From: Phytophthora hibernalis
Taxonomy: Eukaryota; Oomycota; Peronosporomycetes; Peronosporales; Peronosporaceae
DNA: 64,000 nucleotides
NCBI GenBank assembly: GCA_012656075.1
Contig: JAAKBF010000227.1
Location: forward strand, 248,001 to 312,000
Reading direction: 5' to 3'
Positions 32,308-45,010 of this stretch are shown in pieces. The position numbers and the translations under genes are program-made. The notes beneath the pieces are model-generated. The model had not been told where the DNA came from, made no database searches, and worked only from the letters and a program-made list of their open reading frames with translations. How positions within the stretch are numbered: position 1 is the stretch's first letter; each line of letters starts with the position of its first letter.

Positions 32308-32329
32308 GCTTTAATCTTAGGATTAAAGC
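32308..32329. repeat. 9-bp hairpin at inner edge of right arm
   Basis: GCTTTAATC-TTAG-GATTAAAGC. Its right half is shared by both arms and its left half occurs only on the right side, so the palindrome break lies inside the hairpin. Confidence 0.8.
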
Positions 32330-32406
32330 GTATGCTTTGAATGGAGGCGGAAGAGAGAGTGGTTAATTCAAACTTTTGAAGTATAACAGAATTGGCAACA
32401 GTTCTC

Positions 32407-32564
32407 ATGTACAGCGCTGAATTTCGATGGCGTGCAATCGTTTGCACTATGCCTACAGCGTCCCGTGCGACCTTGTCGGTAGGATTTTCGATGTCTCGGG
32501 TCGCACAGTCAGCCGATGGTACAAGCAGTTCAAGGAAAATGGTCACGTAGAGCCAGGGAAGTAG
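32407..32564 (+). pseudogene. Tc-type transposase, N-terminal remnant (right copy)
   Basis: Mirror of 30664-30821, with the same helix-turn-helix reading and the same stop after GHVEPGK. Upstream DNA to 32319 is shared by the arms; no terminal inverted repeat of this element was found. Confidence 0.75.
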
Positions 32565-32623
32565 GCAGCGAGCGTAGCGAGATAAAATGTATTACAGCGT
32601 GTGTTTAGCCTTATCTGTCCTAC

Positions 32624-33300
32624 TCAATCGGCCATGCGCTCTCCCACAACGAGGTGCTCGGCATCGACCATGTCCTCGGTTGGTTCTTCCGGAGGATGGA
32701 AAGCAGCAAAGACACCTTCGGCTACTAGGATGTAGTTGGGCAAGCCTAGTGCAGCTCTACGCTCCTGAACGTCAAACGACAACTGTAAATCCGACGAGCC
32801 GTTTAGACGAACAGAGATTGTTCGACGAAGAGGTTCAGTTGTCGCCGACGGTGGCTCGGACCGCATCGAATCGAGATGCTGCGTCTGGCGAAAGGTTGCA
32901 TTTTCAGGGACGGAAGGCTCAGTACTTCCGGTTGTCTAGCGTGTGTAGTCTCCCAGTAGGTTCGCGCAATAGGCCCGACACGAACGTCTCCACGCTCTAG
33001 CAGGTAGCCGTCGATGGACCTAGCTGCGTCTTGAATCCTGGACGCTGTTGCCCGGCGAATACCTACCGTTTGAGCCGTTGACTCCCTTGCAGCAAAAATG
33101 AATAGCCTCAATACAAACGGCCCTTTGTCAGTCCTACACTTGTCATGATTCGCTTTGGCGACCTCCATGTACTCTCTCCAGTTGGAAGCATTCAATGCGA
33201 TCCACGCTACCTGCTTCGCGCCCAGACTTGGCTTCAAGTAGATGGTAGTATCCTCGCACGTATTCGTACTCCGTATTATACAGCCCACGTGCAGGTACAT
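32624..33300 (-). pseudogene. Accessory gene of second Tc-type element (right copy)
   Basis: Mirror of 29927-30603, with the same frame change and the same missing N-terminus. It ends EDMVDAEHLVVGERMAD before the stop at 32624. It faces the transposase remnant at 32407-32564. Confidence 0.7.
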
Positions 33301-33761
33301 GTTGGTAGCAACAGGCAAAGTTTCGTATTATACGCTTTGAAGTGGTTGGTACTGTACCGGTAATTAAATAACGCGCTGTTAATTTAAGAGCTTCTTTTTG
33401 CACCGGTGCGTGTTCCTTAGCTTCTCCCGCCAAATCTATGCTCCAACTGGAATGTCACGTTTTTCAGAAAATGTACTCGCACTTAAACGAATACTAGTAC
33501 CAAGTATAGCCCGGCATTAACATGTTGTATCCTACAACATGTTTGGATTTTTGGAAAAGGGGTAAATCGGCCTGGTCGCTGAGGGATTATTAATAGGGAG
33601 TGAGTGCTGCAACCAACTCAAGCACATGGGACGGTACCATGTTTTTCTCAGTTTTTTCCTAACCCCTTCTTCGATATCCGTCCGGTTGATATACACTCGT
33701 ATAGCTGTATATATCCCCCATTCGTTTTTGCAACGGGGAAATCAGCCACAGCCAGGAAGCC

Positions 33762-36591
33762 ATGGCATCCAACCTGCGCGCCAAAGCAGCGGTGCGTCCG
33801 CCGCGACAGAGGCGAGCGAGTGACAACGAAGCGGAGGCCGAGAGCGATGAGGAGTGGGTTGACTCGGCGGATGAATCGTCTGGTACCAGCAGTTCCACGT
33901 CCAAGCAGCGCCGGTCGGATGATTCCGGCCGGCGCCAAGCGACCCAGAGCGACGCGCAGACAATTGTGTGGGGGCCACCACTGGAACAGACCGAATTTGC
34001 TTCTTGGGATGCCTTAGACAGCTACCTGAAGGCCTATTCTGCTGACACATACCACGTAAGGTTTGACGTACTGGGTACGATAGGTGATGCACGTCGTTCT
34101 AACTTGCAAATGTTATATCTGCTGTGTGAAGAGCTTCCGCGTTCGCACCAACAACAAGGTCGCGTCGAGAAACAAGAAAATCCAAGTTTCCGGGTCCACG
34201 ACGCCGCTTGTGCCCGAAGAATGGGTGTTCTACGGGAAGACATTCGTCTGTATGCACGCAGGGAAATACAAGCCGCGAGGCCAAGGCAAGAAGAAGCGCC
34301 AAGAGTCGAGAGCATTCGATTGCGACGTGCAGGTGTGTATTGGGTTCGGTTGGGTTCAGTTGGGCTCATTTGGGATCGGTTGGTGTGAATTTGGGTGTGG
34401 GTTGGTCGTCTGTGGGATTAAAAATTATTTGTGTCATTTTGTAGATCAATGCGTGCGTGCAAGTGGCTGATTCAGCGGCAGCAGCTCCTACTTTCGTACT
34501 GAGGATTACTTCAGCGCGTTTGGAGCATAACCATCCGCTCACGAAACGTTCGTTCGACCATTATCCGCACAACCGAACTGCGTTATCACCTGAAGTGGCT
34601 GGTACTGTCACAGAGCTGATAAAAGCCGGTGCCAAAAAGAAACGCATCCTACAATTTATCTACAGCTGCAACCCGACGAGCCAGGATGTACACAATTTGG
34701 TCCGTAAGCTGAAGAAACGGAACCGCACAGCTCTGACCTCCGCGAAAAGACTGAAGCAATGGATGGCCGACTTCTCTCGAGAGCCAGGGGATGTGGGAGG
34801 AGTATTCGTCGACTCCGTGCATGATAAGGTACGAAGGCTGTCAGAGCTACATTTAAACCGGACTTTATTTGACTTGTTGTTATGTGGTAGACTGTAGCTA
34901 CGTGTATTACGCTGCAAACGAAGCACATGCGGGAACTCTTCCACCGTTTTCCAGAGGTCATATTGATCGACGCCACGCACGGCACAAATTTGTCCAAGTA
35001 CAAGGTCTTCTCCATCATGGCACACGACGCATTCGGCAAGGGTCAGTTTGAACAGCATGTCGTTCTTCAAAATGAGCGCAACCCAACGCTGTCGACGGCA
35101 CTCGAGGAGTTCAAGCGCAACGGAGTCGCATCCAATGCATAGTGATCGACAAAGATTTTGGCGAGATCGGTGTGCTGAAGAAAGCTTTTCTGGATGCGAC
35201 GCTTCTATTGTGTCAGTTTCATGTGTTGAAATATCTGCGGGAGCAGATTGCGTCAAAGGACTACGGATTCAAATCTTGGCGGAAGCAGCAACTGGACGGG
35301 TTGACCAACTTACTGGTGTACACGAAGACTGAGAAGCATTACCTGCAATTGCGCGAGTACATGCGGCATATTATACTGGTAAAGTACCAGTCGAGACCAT
35401 GCGTTCTGGACAGATTGAGTTGGGCGCCAGTCGTGCTGAGTTTGGTGCAGCTGGTGCCGCAGTTGGTGATCTGGTCGGTCTGGTACGGGCACCTGTCGGG
35501 CGGAGCTGGGCACAGTTGGTAAAGATGGCGAACAGAACAAGCATCCATTTGAAACTTATTTCGTGAAAAATTGGGATAGCTGTCGTCAAATGTGGTGCGC
35601 GTTTGAAAGGCAGAATGTTTGCACACTAGGTAACAACACCAACAACCGTCTCGAATCATCGTGGAAGCAGTTGAAAGATCTTGTAGACTCCTTCATGCTG
35701 CATTGTATCAATTATGGTATATCAAGCGCAAGAGGAGAGGAAGTTCCTCAATGCGGTCTACAAACTATCAGTCGTGCATGACCCGAAATATGATCACGAT
35801 ATGGAGTTTCTCTCGAAATTGGTGAGTGATCACGTGTGTGGGCTTGTGTACGAACAGTACCACTTCGCGATCACAGCTGCGAAGTACAAGTTTCACGAGC
35901 CGGCCCCAGGAGTAATCTTGATCCAGTGTACGTCACAGGATGAAGACGCTTTTGATGAGCCTCACAGTGAATTTTCTGTCACAGTCGAATGGTCTTGTTC
36001 GTGTTTGTTCATGTCTTCGCGGTTGTTGCCGTGCCGTCATGTGCTCTTTATTCGGAAGGCATCCTCATACATCAGAAGGCGAAGTGGTGACCAAAGAGGT
36101 GGATGTGGTGCGAATTACGGCTCAGATCATTAGATACTGGTAGTCAAAGTGTGGCGTCCGCTCCTTCGGTAGAAATCACTCAAGTTTGCGCAGAATCTCC
36201 GGATTTGGGCACGGTTTGTGACGAGTTGGTCTCAGACGGGAACGAGATGGGCACTGGTAGTGATGAGTTGGGAGCAGGTCGGACAGAGGTGGGTACGGAA
36301 GGTGAGGAGTTCGGCGTTGAGAACGACCCCCGAAGAAAATCTCAACCAAGGCCCGACACTTGCTCTTGCAACTTTCACCGACGATTACCGGATCGTGAGC
36401 CCCCCAAATTCAGAGGGCGCCCGAAGAAAAAGACGCAGCACGCCAAAGCAAAGCGGAACCAGGCTATCGCTATGGTGCAACATGACTTGGACATGCACGA
36501 ACGCCAAATGAGTTTATTAACTGTTTACGAACTGCTTGATGGTGAGCCTACATACAAGTCGTCCCACGAGAAGCTCTTGCAGTTCAAGTAG
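33762..36591 (+). CDS. MULE transposase, FAR1 + DDE + SWIM (right copy)
   Basis: Mirror of 26640-29468, starting at ATG 33762. Domain order: basic/acidic N-terminus, FAR1-type zinc-binding domain (about 34210-34530, split by the T/G-rich intron 34335-34444), MULE catalytic domain (LIDATHGTNLSKYKVFSI about 34950-35010; VIDKDFGEIGVLKKAF about 35140-35190), SWIM finger (CSCLFMSSRLLPCRHVLF about 35997-36050) and a basic PKKKTQHAKAKRNQ stretch. The probable intron 34839-34897 begins GTACGAAGG and ends GGTAG. Frame breaks near 35142 and 35520 are shared with the left arm, so they are either real or systematic reading errors. Confidence 0.75.
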
Positions 36592-36599
36592 TTCATCTT

Positions 36600-37543
36600 C
36601 CCTAATAAGCCAAATTCCCCCATTGCGCATGAGCTAGCAAAGCTCCCGCCCACGAAAACTCTAATGCGGCCAGAAGAGGTGGTCCGAATCTTCCCATGGA
36701 ATTAATCACCAAGCGCACGGCTAAAGACACGGCATACCAAGCGAAAAAACCGGGAACGTTGGAGATGCAGCTGGCACTAGAGATCATTGGCCTCGGAGTA
36801 TTCGCAAACTCTTCTGTAGCGCTCATGAGAAAGTGGCACACGGCCGTTAAAACTGTGAAGAAGATCAAAAGAGCGTTGGATTGGATTGCGCAGGTAGACT
36901 TCACGCGTTACGGAAACTCTAGTTTCTACATCAAAGAGGACACCGCTATACCTACACAATTGGAAAGCCTGCCAATAATGTCAACCGAGTATGCAGACAT
37001 GGTAGACTTGGCTGCAAAGGAAACCCTAAGCGCTCAAGTCACGCAGATGATACTGCATAAACTGTTTGGTGCGGACCCCAACGTTCGAGTGATTGACCCG
37101 TCAAATCTAGGGATTTCGAACGGAGCTATTACGACGGACAGTGAGCATTTTAAACGAGCGTTGGCAGGTGCCACCAAGAAGATGAAAATCCTCTGCCCAA
37201 TGAACTGCAACAACAATCACTGGTGTGGTGTGCTGATGGATCTGGATAAAGGTAGAGTGTACGTCTACGATTCTATGGCGTCCTCCTACATTTCCACTGT
37301 TCGTGCCGTGGCACAACGACTGATCACTATGCTACCGAAAGAAGTCAGACCCAGGTTCCGTCTAGTGTCCCACGATCCTGCCCTGGGCGTCCAAAGCGAC
37401 AGTTACAACTGCGGCGTGTTCGTCTTGCTGGACTTTGTGGGTCAGAGCCACTCGGTCACCTCGATAAGAAGACCCTGCAGTGCATGCGCTACCGCTACTT
37501 ACGCATGTGCATGAAAGAAAAGGGAGTAGCAGTAGCTAAGTGA
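36600..37543 (+). CDS. Ulp1-like C48 cysteine protease of MULE (right copy)
   Basis: Mirror of 25690-26635. Catalytic His (NNHWCG, about 37212-37229), Asp (VYVYDSM, about 37257-37277) and Cys (DSYNCGVFVLL, about 37399-37431) are all present. The long frame from ATG 36696 ends at 37514; a frame change near 37440 would extend it to the stop at 37541-37543. The sequence from 36600 to 36695 (SPIAHELAKLPPTKTL) is in frame and probably part of the protein. Confidence 0.75.
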
Positions 37544-37994
37544 CTGACAGCAGAAAAGAAGAAAGGAGAAGCAGTAGCTAAGTGGCTGACATTGTTCATG
37601 TTGCATCTAACTATGTTTGTTGAGTGATATGGTTGATCTTGCTAAGTGTTGGCCATAGAGACACTAGGTCCTCTGAGTGAAATGTTTTAGAACAGCGAAA
37701 CCCGTTTTCTATCCCCCGCTTCGGACTTTGGCGTTGCCACTACTTACCCATGTCTGACCACTCCGGCTCTTTCGTATCTTCAGGCCATCGTGTATAGTCA
37801 CTATACTATACTATAGTGTATAATATTTTACGCCGGCTCTCCCGATTTGGGTGCTCAGTCAGGCACAACATGGGCGTCAGACGGTCAAAACCGGGTACGA
37901 TTGCGTGCTGGTGGGGCACGGTTGGGCGTTATAACTTTATCCTGCTCCGTCCCATGTGCACCCGTTGGTTGCAGCAACGGGTGCCTTATTAATA

Positions 37995-38577
37995 AGCCAT
38001 ATTTTCTTCAGGATAACCATACACGTACCGGCATTCACGAACACAGATGCATTCAGCGCCTTCAAATGGCAAAAAATCGCTGCCGTTTCGGCAACGACTT
38101 TGAGGTCCCAAGCGCTGTTATCATGGAGACCGTGCGTTCACTCTTCAGCATAGCGAGACTACCCACATCATCGATCAACGCCTCTCGCGGTCAGACGACT
38201 TTGTGGTACTTTTAGCCATTTAAAACCCTAAACACGTGTTATTAATAGTAGTAGTACTAATGATGTCTATTTAACTTTAGCTAATAGATCCCTAGAATTC
38301 TTCTAGCCACATTACTATGTGTGGCGTCTGTGATTTTGTTCCTTTCTTTTGCGAGTACTGGCATCCTGCTGCCTTGATGTCGATGTACTCGAAACAGTCC
38401 AGCATTTGACGCATGTACATGCATACGTGTTTTCTTAATAGTGAAACTTTTGTTTACAGTTAGATTACTCACTGAGATAGTTATACTGGGAATCCCCAAG
38501 AATGAGAGATGGACAGCTCCAACGGATTAATTCCACGGTACTGCGTAAGCGTAACCTGGGTTAACATTCGTACAACA
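37995..38577. other. Arm sequence without recognised gene; Tc empty site
   Basis: Mirror of 24821-25239 plus 21495-21653. The undisturbed TA target of the left-arm Tc element is at 38416-38417. A possible second ankyrin exon reads on the minus strand at about 38470-38545. Confidence 0.5.
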
Positions 38578-39262
38578 TTAAGAATGTTGCATGAAAGAGA
38601 ACGTTTGTGGGTCACACTTTTGTGGTGTTCCACAGTATGTTAGCAGCAGTTTGGTCATGCGGCGCGACCTGGCCGCGGCCAGGTGCAGCGCCGTGTTGCG
38701 CCTGTTGTCGGCCACGTTCACGATGGAGCCGCGCAGCTGCGGCATGAGCAGCGCCTGCGCCACGTTCAGGTGGCCGTCGCGGATGGCAAAGTGCAGCGCC
38801 GTCTGGCCGAACATGGGGTCGCGTCGCAGGATGTCGGTGCCGGCCTGGATCACGAGCGCGTTGACCAAAACGATGTCGCCCGCGCGCGCGCCTGCAGCAG
38901 CGGCGTGAGGACGTCGGGCGTCGGGCGTCGGGCGTCGGACCTGAGGCGGTCACCGACGGCCGCGGGTTGCTGTTGTACGCGCGGCGGTAGCTGTCGTCCA
39001 TGCGCATGAGCGCGTTGACCAGCGCCGTGGGCCGCCCGCCGCTGTGCGAGTCCTGGTTCGAGTTGTGCGCGCCACCCGGCATGAGGCTGTCGCGGAACGT
39101 GCTCTCGCGCATGTGCAGCATCTGCTCCACGTCGAAGCTGCTGGCCTGTTGCACGCAGCGGAAGTCGGTGGTCGCCTCGTTCTCGTCGCCCTGGGGGTAC
39201 GCCTGGGAGCTGTTGCTGCAGGTGCTGCGGCTTTCGTTGCTGCTCGTGTGCACCGACAACAT
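38578..39262 (-). CDS. Ankyrin-repeat protein (right copy)
   Basis: Mirror of 20809-21494, ATG at 39262. The frame change in the CGACGCC repeat tract (about 38915-38940) is present here too. An extra difference from the left copy lies in the GC-run at about 38880 (CGCGCGCGCGCC against CGCGCGCGCGGCC), again of the kind that base calling produces. Confidence 0.6.
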
Positions 39263-39358
39263 GTCGACGGGCGAGTGCGCGCGCAGGTCATGGGCACGTG
39301 CTCCAAGTGCAGACTCCACGGACAGTGAACGAGTGGCAAAGCAGGAGATCGTCACCAA

Positions 39359-40320
39359 ATGTCTCCGTACCGCGAGTGCTTCACGCGCTTCTACCGCAAG
39401 TACAATGACGACAAGCTGCACGAGATCGACGGTGTGCTGGAGCGCAGCGCTGGCGCTGGGCTGCGAGGCGCAGCTGTTCTCGGTGCTCGTGAAGAAGTAC
39501 GGGCCTGCACCTACAGAGAATGAGCAGTTCGACGGCGCTAACGAAGAGAAGAAGAAGAAGAAAAGAAGAAGAAGACGAGGAGGAGGACAAGGAGTCAAAC
39601 TTCAACCACCAGCGTCTGTTGGCTTTCTACCACACGTACAACCCCGAGAAGGTCGACGGCGTGCCCTCGGGGCTGGCCGAGTACAAGGGCAAGGATTCCA
39701 AGCTCTTCGACGCACTGGCGAAGAAATACGGACCGGAATCTACATGTAGTGACTCGGGCGAGGGGGAGATGACGGCAAGTCCAAGTTTAACAGCGTGGTG
39801 TACTCCCCATCGACACGTTCCCGCCCCGAGTACTGCGAGTACGGCCCCGTGTTCAGCGAGTGCATGCCGAGCACTGCTCCGACCTCGTGCTCACCAAGTA
39901 CAACCACACGGTGGTGGAGCTGCTGGAGGTGGAGCAGTAGATCGCGGAGGGTATCCCGCTCGAAGTGTTGGACAAGACCGTCAAGAAGAAGAACAACAAC
40001 AAGATCGAGGAGGCTGCCATGCGGAAGGAGACCTGCAAGGTGACCATCTCCAAGATTTTGCGCAACCGCCTCACTGTCGTCTCGGGTCTCGAGGACTTTG
40101 AGGAGGTCAACATCAAGGACGCTAGGAAAAGGCTGGGCAAGAAGATCGCCCGCAGCTCGTCGCTGTTCAAGACGGACAGGGCCAGCAGCAGATCCAGTTG
40201 CAGATCGACTGCGCCACGGAGCTGCTGGACGTGCTGCCGGAGTTGTTCGGCGTGCACGAAGCCCAGGTCGTCGTCATCGACGAACCCATCAAGACCGTCA
40301 AGACTACCAAGAAGGGATGA
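39359..40320 (+). pseudogene. DENR: DENR/Tma22-like gene, decayed (right)
   Basis: Mirror of 19751-20714. It shares the in-frame TAG (39937-39939) and the frame changes. The GAA tract (about 39543-39575) differs in repeat structure between arms. C-terminal SUI1 domain at about 40035-40160; TGA at 40318-40320. Confidence 0.7.
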
Positions 40321-40811
40321 GGCAAAAAGTAGTTGGATGTACATGTAGGTCCCACAGCGTCAAGGTTGCTAACAACTCGCATTAATGATCTTTTGCTAGA
40401 CCTTACTTCCATTCAGTCATTGTCAGATGCTTCGTTACACCCCAGTACCAAATTGATATTCCCAGTCTAAGTCGCAGACGTCCTAGTTACTGAAGTAAAT
40501 AAAAGTAACGAAGTGCCTAATAGCAGGAACATTATCACCACAGGGTCACCCTGGCACCGATCGGTCGCTTGCTCTTTGAACCCCATCACTGAACGGTTCA
40601 GTGGCCGTGAATCACGGCCCGCTTGAAGGAACTCTCTTTGAACCTCGTTCAGTGTTAACACGACCACAGAAACAGAAACCAACGCACAACAGGAGCTCAT
40701 TCGGGTCTAAGTTATGAAGTAGTTTATTTGTTTGTTCAAAAAGATCGATTTTGCCTAAGAGAGGTAGCTGACTCGTCCAGCCACTCCCGATACTATCCAT
40801 CCAGCCACCGC
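40321..40811. other. 3' flank of right PDR-B
   Basis: Mirror of 19261-19750; no gene. Confidence 0.55.
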
Positions 40812-43800
40812 TTATCTCTTCTGGTGGTTCAGGAAACGCAGCGAAAGCAGCGCCAGCACACGGAACACCACGATGAAGATGAACACGTAGCCGAAGTCCG
40901 TCCACATGTCCGAGTGGTACATGCCGAACACGGAGCCAACGTATCCCTTCACAGTCGTGTGGTCGACCGACACCGGCAGACCCGTCACAGGCTGGCAGCC
41001 TAGCTGAGACCCAACGTTCTCGTACGCCTGCGTGCTCTCGTTCCACGTAGGGTCCACGTCGCACTGACCGAACACCAGCGAGCCAAGGATGGCCAGCGGG
41101 TACCGCTGCGGAGTGATCGCGTACAGCCACTTGTAGCCGCTCGGGATGGCGTTCGCAGGAGGGTTGAAGCCCATGAACAAGAAGAAAATCGAGTTCATCA
41201 GCACACCGATGATAGCAGCGACCTCCACGCTCGGCAGCGCGTACGCCAGGAACTGGCCCATGTACGTCTGCAGCAGGATCAGCAGCGAAATGTTCACCCA
41301 GTACAGCAGCGCCGTGCCGAAGCCAGTGAAGCCCGCCATGAAGAACCACACGAAAGTGAAGATAAATCCGCTCGCGAACACGTACGGGATCTCCGCCACC
41401 GTCGAGCCCACGAAGTACCACAGAGCGTTGTACGTCTGAGCTGCACGCTCGCGGTAGAACGACTCGCGCTCCTCGCACGAAATCGGCAGCACGCTGTTGA
41501 ACGACACGATACCGTTGAACAAGGTCGTCATGAACACCATACCCACGCCGCCGTTGATGCCCTGGTAGGTCGTGTACCCGCCGTTCAGGAACAGCAGGCC
41601 GAACACCAGCGCCAGCAGGAACGTCACCACGAAGCGGGTCAGGTTGTACGAAGGCGTGCGCCAGTACATGTCCAGGAAGCGACCCACCAGGAAGCGGGCC
41701 TGCGTCCACGAGCTCGCAGCGCGCTTCTTCGTGAACACCATCTCCGGGTAGTCGGGCGACGGAATCGTCACACCCTCCTTCGCCAGGTTCGCTTCCAGGA
41801 TGCGCATCTCCTCGCTGTCCTTGAACTGCTGCACGAAGTCCGTAGTGCCGGCAGCGTGGCCTACACCGGCGCCAATCACCTCCAGCATCCAAGTCGCGGG
41901 GTTATAGTTCTTCCGAAGAGCGCTCACGCCAGGAATCGACTCGAAGTACTCCACCAACTTGCGGCACTTCTCGCCCAGCTCGCCCACGAATACGGTCTCA
42001 CCACCACGCTTCAACAGCAGCAGGTTGTCGAACAGATAGAACACCTCCATCGACGGCTGGTGGATCGTGCACACGATCGTGCGCCCGCTGTCCGCCACCT
42101 TGCGGACACCGTCCATGATCAGCTTCGCTGAGCGAGCATCAAGCCGCTCGTCGGCTCGTCCAAGAAAATCACACTGGGCTGAGCAGCAAGCTCCACACCG
42201 ATCGTCAGCCGCTTCATCTGCTCCACTGAGCTGCCGCGGATGATCTGGTCCGCGATGTCGTGCATGTCCAGCAGGTCCAGCACCTCGTCCACCGAGTCGT
42301 ACTTCTTGCTGTCGGGGACGCTGCTGTCCTGGCGGAGGAACGCGCTGAACGTGAATGCCTCGCGGAACGTAGATGCCTCCGAGTGCACATCCATCTGCTC
42401 GCAGTAGCCCGTGCAACGGCGGATGGCCAGGTCGTTCGCCTCGTAGCCGTTCAGCAGAATCTTTCCCGTGATCGTGCCACCCGTCTTGCGGCCGGCAATC
42501 ACGTCCATCAGAGTCGTCTTGCCGGCACCCGACGAGCCCATCAGCGCCGTCACCGAGCCAGGCATCGCAAAGCCGCTCACACCCTTCAGCAGGTCCAGCG
42601 TCTCCTTCGGGTTCTTCGGGTTCGGCACTGAGTACCACAAGTCCTGGAACGCCACCGTCACCGGCACGAAGTTCTTCTCGCGCTCCTTCACCTCCACCAC
42701 GAACGACCCACCGTTGGCAGGAGCCTTGCTCTTCTTCGGCGTAGCCACCAGAGCGTATCCTCAACTTCGTTCTCGTCCACCGTCTTCTTGGTCAGGATCG
42801 TGTGCTCCGGGCTCTCGTACCGCTTGTACTCCAGCACCAGACACCCCAGGAACATGAACACCACGTACGCCACGATCATGAAGACGATACCGTAGATGAT
42901 CCACGACTTCGCGGACGGCACGTCGTACAACGACAGGTAGTACTCGCCCATGTGCATGCCGAAATCCGTGCAGTAGTCCACGCTCTCGTACACGCACACC
43001 TCGAAGATCGACGAGCGGTACTGGTTCACAGCCAGCCCACGCAGGCACCACGCGATCGGGTCGATCCAGTAGATCCACACCAGCCAGTCGGGCATTTGGC
43101 TCTTCGTCACGATGAAGCCGGCGAACAGCACGAAGAACAGGATCGTGATCATGGCGATCGGCTTGGACACATGAAGGTCGGGCGAGATGGACGCGATGAA
43201 GAAGAACCACGCCGCGAACGCCAAGTTGGTCAGTATCAGCATGATGAGGTACACGATGAACGCGCTAGCCGACGACACGAAGCCGCACAACCAGTACACC
43301 AGCGGCCCGAACACGATGGTCTCGGCGACCGCCAGCGGCACCTGCGACACCGAGCACGAAAGCACGTACGACGCCGTGCGGTAGAAGTTGGCGCCGCGCT
43401 GCTTGTAGAAGATGTCGCGCGCAGCCATGAAGGTCGGGATCTGCGAGGCCTGGCCCAGCGACAGGAACAGTACGGCCTGGAACAGCACGCCCAGCAGCAC
43501 CTGCACGTTCACCGGGTCCACGTTCCAGAACGTGGACGCGTTGATCAAGCCCATGATGATGACCATGAGTCCTCGGCCCTTGAGGAACGCCGTGTTGCGC
43601 ATGGTCACCTTGTTCTGGCGCTCCATGAGCGTCCACGTGTTGTCCCAGAACGACTGGTGGAACTCGGGCATCGGGTCGATGTCGTTGCTCACGTTCTCCA
43701 GCAGCTGCGGGTCGTACGGAGCTTCCAGCGCCGCCAGCATGTCGCGGTGGATCGACGAGCGGCGGTAGTGCTCTGCGAACTCGCTGGCCAGGCGCGGGTG

Positions 43801-44927
43801 GTGCACCAGGCCCGACGGCAGCGGCGTCTCGTACTTGCCCTGCTGGTTCGTGCCCAGGTCCAGCAGATAGTCGGCCACGTCGCGCTCGGGCGGACACCGG
43901 AAGCCGAGACTCTCAAAGTGAGCCACCACCTGCTCGCGCGGGCCGTGGTACATGACCTCGCCCTCGTTCAGGATCATGATGTCGTCGAACAGCGCGAAGA
44001 CCTCGGGCGCCGGCTGCAGCAGCGCGATGACCACCGTCTTCTGCAACTTCTGGCGATGCTGCGCTGCGTCTTGATGATGTCGAACGTGGCGGCGCTGTCC
44101 AGGCCCGTGCTGATCTCGTCCATGAGCGTCACGTACTTCATGCCGAACTCCATCTCGCCAGTCGTCACGCGCTTGCGCTCGCCGCCTGACACGCCGCGCA
44201 TCATGCCGTTGCCCACGATGGTGTCCTGGCAGTTGTCCAGTCCAAGCTGCTGGATCACCACGTCCGGGTAGTGCGCGAACAGCGCCTGCGCAGCCTCGAG
44301 CGCGGCCTTGTTCTCCTCGGGCGAGCCTTTGGACAACTTGTCCTCAGCGCGCTTGGACATCTGGCCGCCGCAGAAGCGGTGCGCGTACTCGAGCGTCTCC
44401 TTGACCGAGAGCGTGGGGAAGTGCTTGTCGCGCTGCGTCACGTAGGCCACGAACTGCGGCAGGCGGCGCAGGATGGCGGCCTGCGTCACGCCGTTGTACG
44501 TCACGTCGCCCTCGATCGTCACGTTTTTCTCGAGCGGGAAGCGGCCGCTCAGCACCTTCATGAGCGACGACTTGCCCGAGCCCGGCTGGCCCAGCACCAG
44601 CGTGATGGTGCCCGGCTTGAGCACGCCGCTGGCGTTGCGCAGGATCTCCTTGCGCACCACGTGCTTCTTCGCCGAGAAGGCGGCCAGGCCCTTCTTGGCC
44701 GTGTTCCAGATGGTCGGCAGCTCCGTCTTGCTCTCGTCCTCCTCGACCACCACCACGTCGGCCGAGATGGACAGGTTGGTGTAGCGCACCTCCATCTGCG
44801 GCATGGTGCGGCCCAGCGCGGCCTCGAAGCGAGTCGCCACGTAGTCGTGCAGCACCTCCGGCCCGTACGCCATGAGCGCCGCGCCGGACTCGTGGCCCGG
44901 CGTCCTCTGGTCTGAGGTGGTCGACAT
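40812..44927 (-). CDS. PDR-type full-size ABCG transporter (PDR-B, right copy)
   Basis: Mirror of 15143-19260, starting at ATG 44927. The site broken in the left copy (CCC) is CCCC here and in frame. Three other places each lack one base compared with the left copy: AA to A near 44054 (RSIAKKLQKT), GGG to GG near 42760 (VEGYALVATP) and GG to G near 42142 (SGLDARSAK, next to Walker B of NBD2). No lesion is shared by the two copies, so each can be checked against the other and both genes are probably intact. Confidence 0.92.
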
Positions 44928-44997
44928 GGCAGACAGCGACGCAGCTACTAGTTGCAGCTTCTCTGAGGGAAGGCGGTCGGTGTCGCTCTCGTCGAGC

Positions 44998-45010
44998 AAA
45001 TTCAGGAATG
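44998..45010 (-). promoter_or_regulatory. Probable core promoter of PDR-B (right)
   Basis: Identical inverted copy of the CATTCCTGAATTT element at 15060-15072. Confidence 0.55.

Larger units (their letters stand above)
30910..32318. other. Unique spacer between palindrome arms
   Basis: This 1.4 kb has no inverted partner in the window. It holds a dead Tc1-type transposase (30930-31760), then about 550 bases without a gene but with hairpins at 32013-32039 and 32308-32329. The symmetry centre of the arms is near 31614. Confidence 0.85.
33596..37985 (+). mobile_element. MULE transposon with Ulp1 protease (right copy)
   Basis: Inverted ends at 33596-33634 and 37947-37985; target duplication TTATTAATA at 33587-33595 and 37986-37994. 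Its 4,390 bp compare with 4,385 bp on the left; the differences seen are mainly run lengths (for example five C here against seven in the left copy near 26905). Confidence 0.93.
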
